Assembly (NCBI GenBank): GCA_003244035.1 | Contig: QHBV01000109.1 | Coordinates: 1-11,797 of the forward strand | Source of the DNA: Solirubrobacterales bacterium | GTDB taxonomy: Bacteria; Actinomycetota; Thermoleophilia; Solirubrobacterales; Solirubrobacteraceae | DNA length: 11,797 nt | Reading direction: 5' to 3' | In this document: one piece after another, positions 6,266-11,797 of the stretch | How positions within the stretch are numbered: position 1 is the first letter of the stretch | Layout: each line of letters begins with the position of its first letter | Translations under genes and position numbers: made by a program | The notes under the pieces: generated by a model | What the model saw: the letters and a program-made list of their open reading frames with translations, nothing else | What the model was told of the DNA's origin: nothing | Databases searched by the model: none

Positions 6266-7247
6266 TGTGAGCCATCGGGCACCGGCGATCAGCGACGTGC
6301 TCGACGCGCGCCGCGCAATCAAGGCGCACCTGCGCCCAACGCCCCTCTATCGCTATCCGCTGCTCGATCTGCTCGTGGGCGCCGAGGTGTTCGTCAAGCA
6401 CGAGAATCACCTGCCGATCGGTGCGTTCAAGATCCGCGGCGGGATCAATCTGGTCTCGAGGCTGAGCAGGTCCGAGCGCCAGAGCGGCGTATTTGCCGCC
6501 TCGACCGGTAATCATGGGCAGTCGATCGCCCTCGCCGCAAACCTGTTCGACGTTCCCGCCACCATCTACGTCCCACGTGGCGCCAACCCGGTCAAGCTCG
6601 CCGCGATCCGAGCCTGGGGCGCCGAGGTGATCGAGCACGGCGCGGACTTCGACGAAGCGCGCGCGCGGTGTGTCGTGGACGCCGCCGAACGCCGCGCCCG
6701 ATACATCGATCACGGCAACGAACCGTTGCTGGTCGCCGGCGTGGCGACCGCCGCCTTCGAGATCCTCGAGGACGAGCCCGAGGTCGAAGCCATCATCGTG
6801 CCGCTCGGCGGCGGCAGCGGGGCCGCCGGCGCGTGCATCGTCGCCGGGGCGCTGAGCCCCGACACGGAGGTGATCGCGGTGCAGTCCGCGGCCGCGCCGG
6901 CCGCCTACCGCTCGTGGAAGGCGCGCGCGCTGCTGGAGGACGAGATGGGCACCTTCGCCGAGGGGATCGCGACGCGGAGCGCCTGCGCACTCACCCAAGA
7001 GATCCTGTGGGACAGGCTCGAAGACTTCGTCCTGGTCTCCGACGACGCGCTGCGGGCGGCCACCCTGCAGATGATCGAGGTCACCCGCAACCTCGTGGAG
7101 CCTGCCGGAGCGGCGCCGCTGGCCGCGGCGATGGCCCTGCGCGAACGCCTCGCCGGCAAGCGAATAGCGCTTATCTGCAGCGGCGGCAATATCAGCCCCA
7201 CGCAGCTCGCGGAGCTGCTCGCATGGGGGCGCCGCCGGCCGGCGTAG
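6255..7247 (+). CDS. Threonine/serine dehydratase-like PLP enzyme (fold type II)
   Basis: A 330-residue fold-type II PLP enzyme, most likely converting threonine to 2-oxobutyrate and ammonia for isoleucine synthesis. Key elements are the Schiff-base lysine in GAFKIRGG (Lys59), the STGNHGQS substrate loop (83-90), the phosphate-cradle loop GGGSGAAG (185-192) and CSGGN (308-312) near the C-terminus. The protein ends there, so the C-terminal ACT-type regulatory domain of biosynthetic IlvA is absent. Its length and build resemble catabolic TdcB or serine racemase-like enzymes. Serine or hydroxyaspartate dehydratase activity is therefore possible, and I leave the symbol blank. Position in a leu/ilv operon favours a role in isoleucine supply without feedback by an ACT domain. 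The ATG at 6255 is chosen for the ATGA overlap with the leader; ATG 6258 or GTG 6267 are alternatives. None has its own ribosome site. Confidence 0.88.
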   Translation: MMGAVSHRAPAISDVLDARRAIKAHLRPTPLYRYPLLDLLVGAEVFVKHENHLPIGAFKIRGGINLVSRLSRSERQSGVFAASTGNHGQSIALAANLFDVPATIYVPRGANPVKLAAIRAWGAEVIEHGADFDEARARCVVDAAERRARYIDHGNEPLLVAGVATAAFEILEDEPEVEAIIVPLGGGSGAAGACIVAGALSPDTEVIAVQSAAAPAAYRSWKARALLEDEMGTFAEGIATRSACALTQEILWDRLEDFVLVSDDALRAATLQMIEVTRNLVEPAGAAPLAAAMALRERLAGKRIALICSGGNISPTQLAELLAWGRRRPA

Positions 7248-7275
7248 TGACCCCGTAAAATCAAAGGAAGCCTTC

Positions 7276-7281
7276 GAGGAG
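7276..7281 (+). promoter_or_regulatory. Ribosome-binding site of the small membrane-protein gene
   Basis: GAGGAG lies 7 bp before the ATG at 7289 within a purine-rich stretch. This is one of the clearest ribosome sites in the window and the main support for the short ORF that follows. A TAAAAT hexamer at 7256-7261 resembles a -10 box, but I see no matching -35. Confidence 0.65.
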
Positions 7282-7288
7282 AAGAGAC

Positions 7289-7468
7289 ATGAAGAAGATC
7301 CTGGAGATCATCTGCTGCATCCTGCACCCCATCGCGGTGGTGCTGATCTGGATCAACCTGCTCTTCCGCAGCGACATCGGGCTGATCGCGAAGCTCACTT
7401 GGGCGATCGCGTCGATCGTGCCGCTCGTGCCGTTCATCTACGTCCTCACGGGTAACGATCTCTGGTAG
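7289..7468 (+). CDS. Small two-TM membrane protein, 59 aa, PLDc_N-like
   Basis: A short ORF beginning MKKILEIICCILHPIAVVLI and ending LVPFIYVLTGNDLW, with TAG at 7466-7468. It has two hydrophobic segments (about residues 4-26 and 39-54) joined by a short polar turn RSDIGLIAK. The pattern W-x-N-x-L-F-R-x-D-x-x-x-x-A-K-x-x-W, then P-x-x-P-F-I-Y, recalls the short PLDc_N-type membrane module (two helices with a conserved lysine, tryptophan and proline). I infer this by eye and name no function. The ribosome site GAGGAG at 7 bp, the codon use and the position between the dehydratase and leuB all support a real gene. About 27 of 59 residues are Ile, Leu or Val, as expected for membrane helices. 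It is easily missed because of its length. Confidence 0.75.
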   Translation: MKKILEIICCILHPIAVVLIWINLLFRSDIGLIAKLTWAIASIVPLVPFIYVLTGNDLW

Positions 7469-7513
7469 GGACGGGCCGCCGGCACGGCTCGAGCGGATAC
7501 CGTCCGGCGCACG

Positions 7514-8584
7514 ATGGCGGTGAAGATCATCCTCCTCCCCGGCGACGGCATCGGGCCTGAGATCGTCGGTCCCGCCGTTGAGGTCCTGGACGCGGTTGCG
7601 CCCGGGGAGCTCGAGTTCGAGCAGCACGTCTTCGGCGGCGCCTGCATCGATGCCCACGGCACGCCGCTCACCGACGAGACCCTCGATGCATGCCGCGGCT
7701 CCGACGCGATCCTGCTGGCGGCGGTCGGCGGACCGAAGTGGGACACCACGGATCCGGGCAGGCCCCGCCCCGAGCAGGGCCTGCTGGCGCTGCGCCGGGG
7801 GCTCGGGCTGTTCGCCAATCTGCGCCCGGTCAGGCCGGTGCCGGCGCTGTACGACGCGAGCCCGCTCAAGCGCGAGCTGATCGAGCGCACGGACCTGGTG
7901 GTCGTGCGCGAGCTGACCGGCGGGATCTACTTCGGTGCCAAGACCCGCACCCACGATGAAGCCTCGGACACGTGCGTGTACACGCGCGCGGAGATCGAGC
8001 GGATCGCGCGGGTCGCGTTCGGCGCGGCCCGCAGCCGGGTCACGAGCGTCGACAAGGCCAACGTGCTCGAGACCTCGCGGTTGTGGCGGGAGGTGGTCCA
8101 CGAGCTGCACGGCGCCGAGTTCCCCAATGTCGAGCTCGAGCACCTGCTGGTCGACAACGCCGCGATGCGGCTGATCGCGGCTCCCCGCCACTTCGACGTG
8201 ATCCTGACCGAGAACATGTTCGGCGACATCCTTTCGGATGAGGCGGCGATGCTGACCGGGTCGATCGGGATGCTCCCGAGCGCGTCGCTGGCCGGCGGCG
8301 GCAGCGCGGGCGAGCCCCGGGGCGTCGGCGAGCCCCCCACCCCGGGCGTGTTCGAGCCCGTACACGGGTCCGCGCCCGATATCGCCGGCACCGGCGCGGC
8401 CAACCCGCTCGCGATGCTGCTCTCCGCGGCGATGATGCTGCGCCACGGCCTCGCGATGGAAGCGCAGGCGGCGGCGATAGAATCGGCCGTCGACCGGGCG
8501 CTGGCCGAGGGGCTGCGCACCCCGGACCTGGGAGGCGGCGCGAGCACGGCGGAGGCCACCCAGGCAGTCCTGCAACACCTGTAA
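7514..8584 (+). CDS. leuB: 3-isopropylmalate dehydrogenase
   Basis: A 356-residue beta-decarboxylating dehydrogenase that oxidises 3-isopropylmalate with NAD+ in leucine synthesis. It can plausibly also handle 3-methylmalate in the citramalate route to isoleucine. Family signatures are GDGIGPEIV (N-terminus), the substrate-binding RELTGGIYFG, DKANVLETSRLWREVV, LLVDNAAMRLI, the metal-binding block TENMFGDILSDEAAMLTGSIGMLPSASL and the NAD site FEPVHGSAPDIAGTGAANP. RELTGGIYFG separates it from isocitrate dehydrogenase. It is slightly long because of a Gly/Pro-rich insertion of about 14 residues (260-278, with a GEPRGV-GEPPTP repeat) just before the NAD site. The gene starts 45 bp after the small membrane-protein gene and lacks an obvious ribosome site. 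The stop TAA is part of the ilvE ribosome site AAGGAG. Confidence 0.97.
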   Translation: MAVKIILLPGDGIGPEIVGPAVEVLDAVAPGELEFEQHVFGGACIDAHGTPLTDETLDACRGSDAILLAAVGGPKWDTTDPGRPRPEQGLLALRRGLGLFANLRPVRPVPALYDASPLKRELIERTDLVVVRELTGGIYFGAKTRTHDEASDTCVYTRAEIERIARVAFGAARSRVTSVDKANVLETSRLWREVVHELHGAEFPNVELEHLLVDNAAMRLIAAPRHFDVILTENMFGDILSDEAAMLTGSIGMLPSASLAGGGSAGEPRGVGEPPTPGVFEPVHGSAPDIAGTGAANPLAMLLSAAMMLRHGLAMEAQAAAIESAVDRALAEGLRTPDLGGGASTAEATQAVLQHL

Positions 8585-8592
8585 GGAGCGAA

Positions 8593-9561
8593 ATGGAAGT
8601 GGAACCAGCGGACTTCATCTGGCAGAACGGGGAGCTCGTCGCCTGGGAGGACGCCAAGGTCCACGTGCTCACGCACGGACTGCACTACGGCACCGGGGTG
8701 TTCGAGGGAGAGCGCGCCTACGAGACCTCGCGCGGGCCGGCGATCTTCCGCCACCGCGATCACCTCGACCGTCTGTTCAAGTCGGCCGAGCTCTACTACA
8801 TGCCGATCCCGTACACGCTTGCCGAGCTGCGCGCGGCGACCCACGAGCTGATCGTCGCCAACGACCTACGCGAGTGCTACATCCGCCCGCTTGCCTTCCG
8901 CGGCTACGGTCAGATGGGGCTCTATCCGCTGGACGCCCCCGTCGAGGTGGCGATCGCCGCGTGGGTGTGGGGTGCGTATCTCGGCGAGGAGGGCAAGAAG
9001 CGCGGCATTCGGGCGAAGATCTCGAGCTGGCGGCGGATTGGGCACGACTCGTTGATCCCGCACGCAAAGGCGTCCGGGCAGTACCTCAACAGCGCGCTGG
9101 CGAAGATCGAAGCGTCCAAGGCCGGTTACGAGGAGGCGATCCTGCTCGACTCGCGCGGGTTCGTGTGCGAGGGCACGGGCGAGAACGTGTACGCGGTCCG
9201 TGACGGCCAGATCGTGACGCCGCCGCAGACGGCCGGAATTCTCGACGGCATCTGCCGCAAGTCGATCGTCCAGATCGCCCGTGATCTCGGCTTCGAGGTC
9301 GTCGAACGCGACCTGGCGCGGGCGGAGCTGTACCTGGCCGAAGAGGTGTTCCTATCCGGTACGGCGGCGGAGCTCGTGCCGGTGCGGGAGATCGATGACC
9401 ACGCGATCGGTGGCGGCGGCCCTGGCCCGATCACGCGCCAGATCCAGCGGGTGTACGACGACGCGCTGCACGGCCGCGACCAGCGTTACGCCAACTGGCT
9501 CGATCTCGTCGAGGTCCCGGCCGGGCACACGGTCCGGATGACCGGATCGGCCCAGCCGTGA
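8593..9561 (+). CDS. ilvE: Branched-chain amino acid aminotransferase
   Basis: A 322-residue fold-type IV PLP aminotransferase that performs the last transamination for leucine, isoleucine and valine. Evidence: HGLHYGTGVFEGERAY (28-43), the Schiff-base lysine in PHAKASGQYLNSALA (Lys159), EGTGENVYAVRDG (193-205, Glu193 at the PLP site), TPPQTAGILDGICRKSI, and AEEVFLSGTAAELVPVREID. The order and spacing match E. coli-type IlvE closely. The ribosome site AAGGAG (8583-8588) overlaps the leuB stop and lies 4 bp before the ATG; GTG 8599 is an alternative with 10 bp spacing. It is the last gene before a strong hairpin, so it probably ends the main transcript. Confidence 0.95.
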   Translation: MEVEPADFIWQNGELVAWEDAKVHVLTHGLHYGTGVFEGERAYETSRGPAIFRHRDHLDRLFKSAELYYMPIPYTLAELRAATHELIVANDLRECYIRPLAFRGYGQMGLYPLDAPVEVAIAAWVWGAYLGEEGKKRGIRAKISSWRRIGHDSLIPHAKASGQYLNSALAKIEASKAGYEEAILLDSRGFVCEGTGENVYAVRDGQIVTPPQTAGILDGICRKSIVQIARDLGFEVVERDLARAELYLAEEVFLSGTAAELVPVREIDDHAIGGGGPGPITRQIQRVYDDALHGRDQRYANWLDLVEVPAGHTVRMTGSAQP

Positions 9562-9577
9562 TCGCGCCGGCGCGATC
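9560..9577. repeat. 18-bp perfect palindrome at the ilvE stop
   Basis: GATCGCGCCGGCGCGATC is perfectly self-complementary and starts inside the ilvE TGA. Its right half (CGATCCG, 9573-9579) can alternatively pair with CGGATCG at 9543-9549, so two mutually exclusive structures are possible ahead of the terminator. Function unknown. Confidence 0.5.
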
Positions 9578-9590
9578 CGTGGAGCGAATT

Positions 9591-9634
9591 TAACCGGGAG
9601 GGCGCGCGCCTGCGCGCGCCCTCCCGGTTATTTT
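9591..9634 (+). terminator. Strong intrinsic terminator after ilvE
   Basis: The 40 bases 9591-9630 are self-complementary except for the central CT, forming a stem of about 18 bp (outer TAACCGGGAGGG with CCCTCCCGGTTA; inner alternating GC) around a tiny loop, followed directly by TTTT (9631-9634). There is no T-run on the other strand, so it works rightward. It lies 33 bp before the cimA ATG, which raises the question of how cimA is transcribed. Confidence 0.88.
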
Positions 9635-9650
9635 CGCCTTCACAACCACC

Positions 9651-9655
9651 AGGAG
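9651..9655 (+). promoter_or_regulatory. Ribosome-binding site of cimA
   Basis: AGGAG lies 8 bp before the ATG at 9664 and fixes the start. Only 16 bp separate it from the end of the terminator T-run, leaving little room for a full promoter. TATTTT (9629-9634) fits a loose -10 shape, but no -35 is seen. Confidence 0.65.
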
Positions 9656-9663
9656 ATCGCAAG

Positions 9664-11271
9664 ATGACCGCAATTGAGCTGTACGACACGACTCTTCGTG
9701 ACGGGATGCAGGGCGAGGGGATGTCCCTATCCGCCCAGGAGAAGCTGCGCGTCGCCCACCGCCTCGACGAGCTCGGGATCGACCTGATCGAGGCCGGGTT
9801 CCCGAGCTCCAACCCCAAGGAGTTGGAGCTGTTCGAGCTGCTCGCCTCCGAGCCACTCGAGCACGCCTCCGTGGCCGCGTTCGGGATGACGCGACGGCGC
9901 GGAGTCCGCGTCGCCTCCGAGGATCCGGCGCTGCGCGTGCTCGCGGAGTGCTTTGCCCCCGTGTGCACGCTCGTGGGCAAGACCTGGGCGCTGCAGCTCG
10001 AGAAGGTGCTCAGGGTCGATCGCGCGGAGAACCTGCGGATGATCGCCGACTCGGTCGCGTTCCTGGTCGGCGAGGGCAAGCGAGTCGTCTACGACGCCGA
10101 GCACTTCTTCGATGGCTTCGCCGACGACCCCGAGTACGCGCTGCAGTGCCTGCGCGTGGCTGGGGAGGCCGGCGCCGAGACGGTGGCATGCTGCGACACC
10201 CGTGGCGGTACGCTTCCCGATCGCCTGGCGTCGGTGATGGCCGAGGTCGTCCGCGCGCTCGCCGGATCGGGCACGGCGCCCGGAATCCACTGCCACGACG
10301 ACGCCGGCTGCGGGGTGGCGAACACGCTCGCCGCGGTCCAGTGCGGAGCGGTGCACGTGCAGGGGACGATCAACGGCTACGGCGAGCGGTGCGGGAACGC
10401 CAACCTCGTCACGATCATCCCCAACCTCCAGCTCAAGCTCGGCTATCGCTGCCTGACCGAAGCGCAGCTGCGGTCGCTGACGCCGGTGGCGCATTTCCTC
10501 GACGAGCTGCTCAACTTCCCCCCAAACCCCGACCAGCCATACGTGGGGCGTAACGCGTTCGCGCACAAGGGCGGGATGCACGTCGCCGGCGTGAGCGCGG
10601 ACCCGGCGACCTTCGAGCACGTCGACCCAGCGGCGCTGGGCAACCGCCGCGAGCTCTTGATCTCCGAGCTGTCGGGCAAGGGCACGGTCCACGCGCGCGC
10701 GCGGGACGCGGGGATCACGCTCGACGACGCCGATGCCGCACGAGTCGTAGCCCGCGTCAAGGAGCTCGAGCACCGCGGCTATCACTTCGAGGCCGCCGAT
10801 GGCTCGTTCGAGCTGCTGCTGCGAAAGCAGACCGGCGAGTACGAGTCGCTGTTCCGCCTCGAGTCCTGGCGCGCGATCGTCGAGCAGCGCGCCGACGGTC
10901 GCGTTGAGACCGAGGCGACGATCAAGATCTGGGTCGACGGCGAGCGCTACGTGCGCACCGCGGAGGGCAACGGCCCAGTCAACGCGCTCGACCGTGCCCT
11001 GCGCGACGCGCTGATCGAGATTCACCCGCACCTGGCGGCGATCGATCTGGTCAATTTCAAGGTCCGGATCCTCGACGAGGCCAAGGGCACCGGCGCGGTC
11101 ACCCGGGTACTGCTCGACTCCTCCGACGGCGACGAGACGTGGGGGTCGATCGGCGTCTCGGAGAATGTGATCGAGGCTTCCTGGGAGGCGCTGGTGGACT
11201 CGCTCGAGTACGGCATGCAGGTTTCCCGTCGGAGCGCCACCACCGCCACCGCGCCCACGCCGGGGTCGTGA
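9664..11271 (+). CDS. cimA: Citramalate synthase
   Basis: A 535-residue DRE-TIM enzyme that joins pyruvate and acetyl-CoA to (R)-citramalate, the first step of the threonine-independent route to isoleucine. The barrel begins with LYDTTLRDGMQGEG (6-19). It contains the CimA-typical block VYDAEHFFDGFADDPEYAL, the metal-binding GIHCHDDAG (His209, His211), QGTINGYGERCGNANL, IIPNLQLKLGY, and AFAHKGGMHVAGV. The YDAEHFFDG, NGYGERCGNANL and IIPNLQLKLGY strings mark this as CimA rather than LeuA or homocitrate synthase. A LeuA-type regulatory domain occupies about residues 395-525, in which isoleucine would be the expected effector. Its products are handled by LeuCD and LeuB, encoded just upstream. 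The ATG follows a clear AGGAG. The gene ends in a GTGA overlap with the aminotransferase gene. Confidence 0.95.
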   Translation: MTAIELYDTTLRDGMQGEGMSLSAQEKLRVAHRLDELGIDLIEAGFPSSNPKELELFELLASEPLEHASVAAFGMTRRRGVRVASEDPALRVLAECFAPVCTLVGKTWALQLEKVLRVDRAENLRMIADSVAFLVGEGKRVVYDAEHFFDGFADDPEYALQCLRVAGEAGAETVACCDTRGGTLPDRLASVMAEVVRALAGSGTAPGIHCHDDAGCGVANTLAAVQCGAVHVQGTINGYGERCGNANLVTIIPNLQLKLGYRCLTEAQLRSLTPVAHFLDELLNFPPNPDQPYVGRNAFAHKGGMHVAGVSADPATFEHVDPAALGNRRELLISELSGKGTVHARARDAGITLDDADAARVVARVKELEHRGYHFEAADGSFELLLRKQTGEYESLFRLESWRAIVEQRADGRVETEATIKIWVDGERYVRTAEGNGPVNALDRALRDALIEIHPHLAAIDLVNFKVRILDEAKGTGAVTRVLLDSSDGDETWGSIGVSENVIEASWEALVDSLEYGMQVSRRSATTATAPTPGS

Positions 11272-11797
11272 GCCCCGAGGTCGTGACCGACCCGATTCCT
11301 CTCGCCCGCCCGGTCCTGGGCGGGGAGGAGGAGGCGCGCGTGCTCGAGGTGCTGCGCTCCGGCGTCCTGTCGCTCGGCCCGCGGCTCGATGAATTCGAAC
11401 GGACCTTCGCGGCGCGGGTCGGCGCTCCGTTCGCGAGCGCCGTCTCGAGCGGGACCGCGGGCCTGCACCTGGCGCTGCGGGCGGCCGGCGTGAGCGACGG
11501 CGCCGAGGTCGTCACGAGCCCGTTCTCGTTCGTCGCCAGCGCGAATGTCGCCCTCTACGAGCGCGCGCGGCCGGTGTTCGCCGACATCGATCCCGTCACC
11601 TTGAACCTGGACCCTGGCGCGGCCGCGGCCGCCGTGACCGACCGGACTGCGGCGCTCTTGCCGGTGCACATCTTCGGCTACCCCGCCGACATCCCCGCGC
11701 TCGAGCGGCTGGGACTGCCGATCGTCGAGGACGCGTGCGAGGCGCTCGGCGCCGTGCACGCCGACGGCACCCCCGTCGGCGGCCGCGGTCATCCGGC
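11268..11797 (+). CDS. DegT/DnrJ/EryC1/StrS family aminotransferase, 5' part (runs off right edge)
   Basis: The first 176 residues of a fold-type I PLP enzyme of the sugar-aminotransferase (DegT/DnrJ/EryC1/StrS) family. It reads PIPLARPVLGGEEEARVLEVL at the N-terminus, then GVLSLGPRLDEFERTFAARVG, the PLP-phosphate loop SSGTAGLHLALRA, VVTSPFSFVASANVAL, VFADIDPVTLNLDP, HIFGYPADIPAL and the cofactor-contacting IVEDACEALGA. The catalytic lysine lies beyond the window. Members usually aminate nucleotide-linked keto-sugars for cell-surface glycans or natural products, so a BCAA role is not expected. The GTG at 11268 overlaps the cimA stop (GTGA); GTG 11283 is an alternative. The coupling to cimA suggests one transcript, probably reaching into a different pathway downstream. 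Confidence 0.88.
   Translation, partial: MSPEVVTDPIPLARPVLGGEEEARVLEVLRSGVLSLGPRLDEFERTFAARVGAPFASAVSSGTAGLHLALRAAGVSDGAEVVTSPFSFVASANVALYERARPVFADIDPVTLNLDPGAAAAAVTDRTAALLPVHIFGYPADIPALERLGLPIVEDACEALGAVHADGTPVGGRGHP

Noticed and set aside
6227..6511. Alternative leader start at ATG 6227 (MTTNSSRCRHDGRC...)
   Set aside because: The frame stays open far into the dehydratase gene in the wrong frame, and the ribosome site is better spaced for the ATG at 6217.
7469..7505. Possible hairpin GGACGG/CCGTCC before leuB
   Set aside because: Only six base pairs around a 25-nt interval in GC-rich sequence and no T-run; too weak to call as a regulatory structure.
6905..8578. A 557-codon open frame on the minus strand across the dehydratase end, small membrane gene and leuB
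   Set aside because: It lies antisense to clearly recognised genes. Its translation has no family motif and is Arg/Gly/Ala/His-rich as expected from reading high-GC codons backwards.
9727..11031. A 434-codon open frame on the minus strand inside cimA
   Set aside because: It is fully antisense to a complete, well conserved CimA; there is no recognisable domain and no ribosome site. This is typical long shadow ORF behaviour in GC-rich DNA.

Overview
The window is very GC-rich, with strong G/C preference at third codon positions, GTG as well as ATG starts, and many 4-nt ATGA/GTGA gene overlaps. Together with the gene content this suggests a high-GC actinobacterium-like genome. A Thermoleophilia/Solirubrobacterales-type lineage is my guess and cannot be proved from the sequence. 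No rRNA, tRNA, CRISPR array, insertion sequence or phage gene is visible. The region is a branched-chain amino acid (BCAA) biosynthesis locus.

Left part (1-2136): the 3' end of leuA (2-isopropylmalate synthase, C-terminal leucine-sensing domain) runs rightward off the left edge. It meets two leftward accessory genes, a patatin-like phospholipase whose stop overlaps the leuA stop by 14 bp, and a Uma2-family nuclease-fold protein. These two separate leuA from the rest of the pathway.

Main operon (2211-9561, all rightward): XRE-cupin regulator, leuC, leuD, two class I SAM-dependent methyltransferases, a 13-codon leader ORF, a threonine dehydratase-like PLP enzyme, a 59-residue two-TM membrane protein, leuB and ilvE. 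Most junctions are overlapping or only a few bases long. A very strong intrinsic-terminator-like hairpin follows ilvE. Just after it come cimA (citramalate synthase) and, overlapping by GTGA, the start of a DegT/DnrJ/EryC1/StrS aminotransferase cut by the right edge.

How the genes work together: LeuA, LeuCD, LeuB and IlvE make leucine from 2-ketoisovalerate. CimA feeds citramalate into the same LeuCD/LeuB enzymes to give 2-oxobutyrate, the isoleucine precursor, while the threonine dehydratase can make 2-oxobutyrate directly. The locus therefore encodes two routes into isoleucine. The most interesting non-standard parts are: (i) the leader ORF MRHHDHKLITLPS, whose stop overlaps the dehydratase start by ATGA and which sits in a 13-bp-stem inverted repeat that would hide that start; (ii) the paired methyltransferases, one resembling trans-aconitate methyltransferase, directly after an aconitase-family enzyme; (iii) the 16-bp palindrome covering the regulator's start codon; (iv) the small membrane protein inside the operon; and (v) the hairpin placed 33 bp before cimA.
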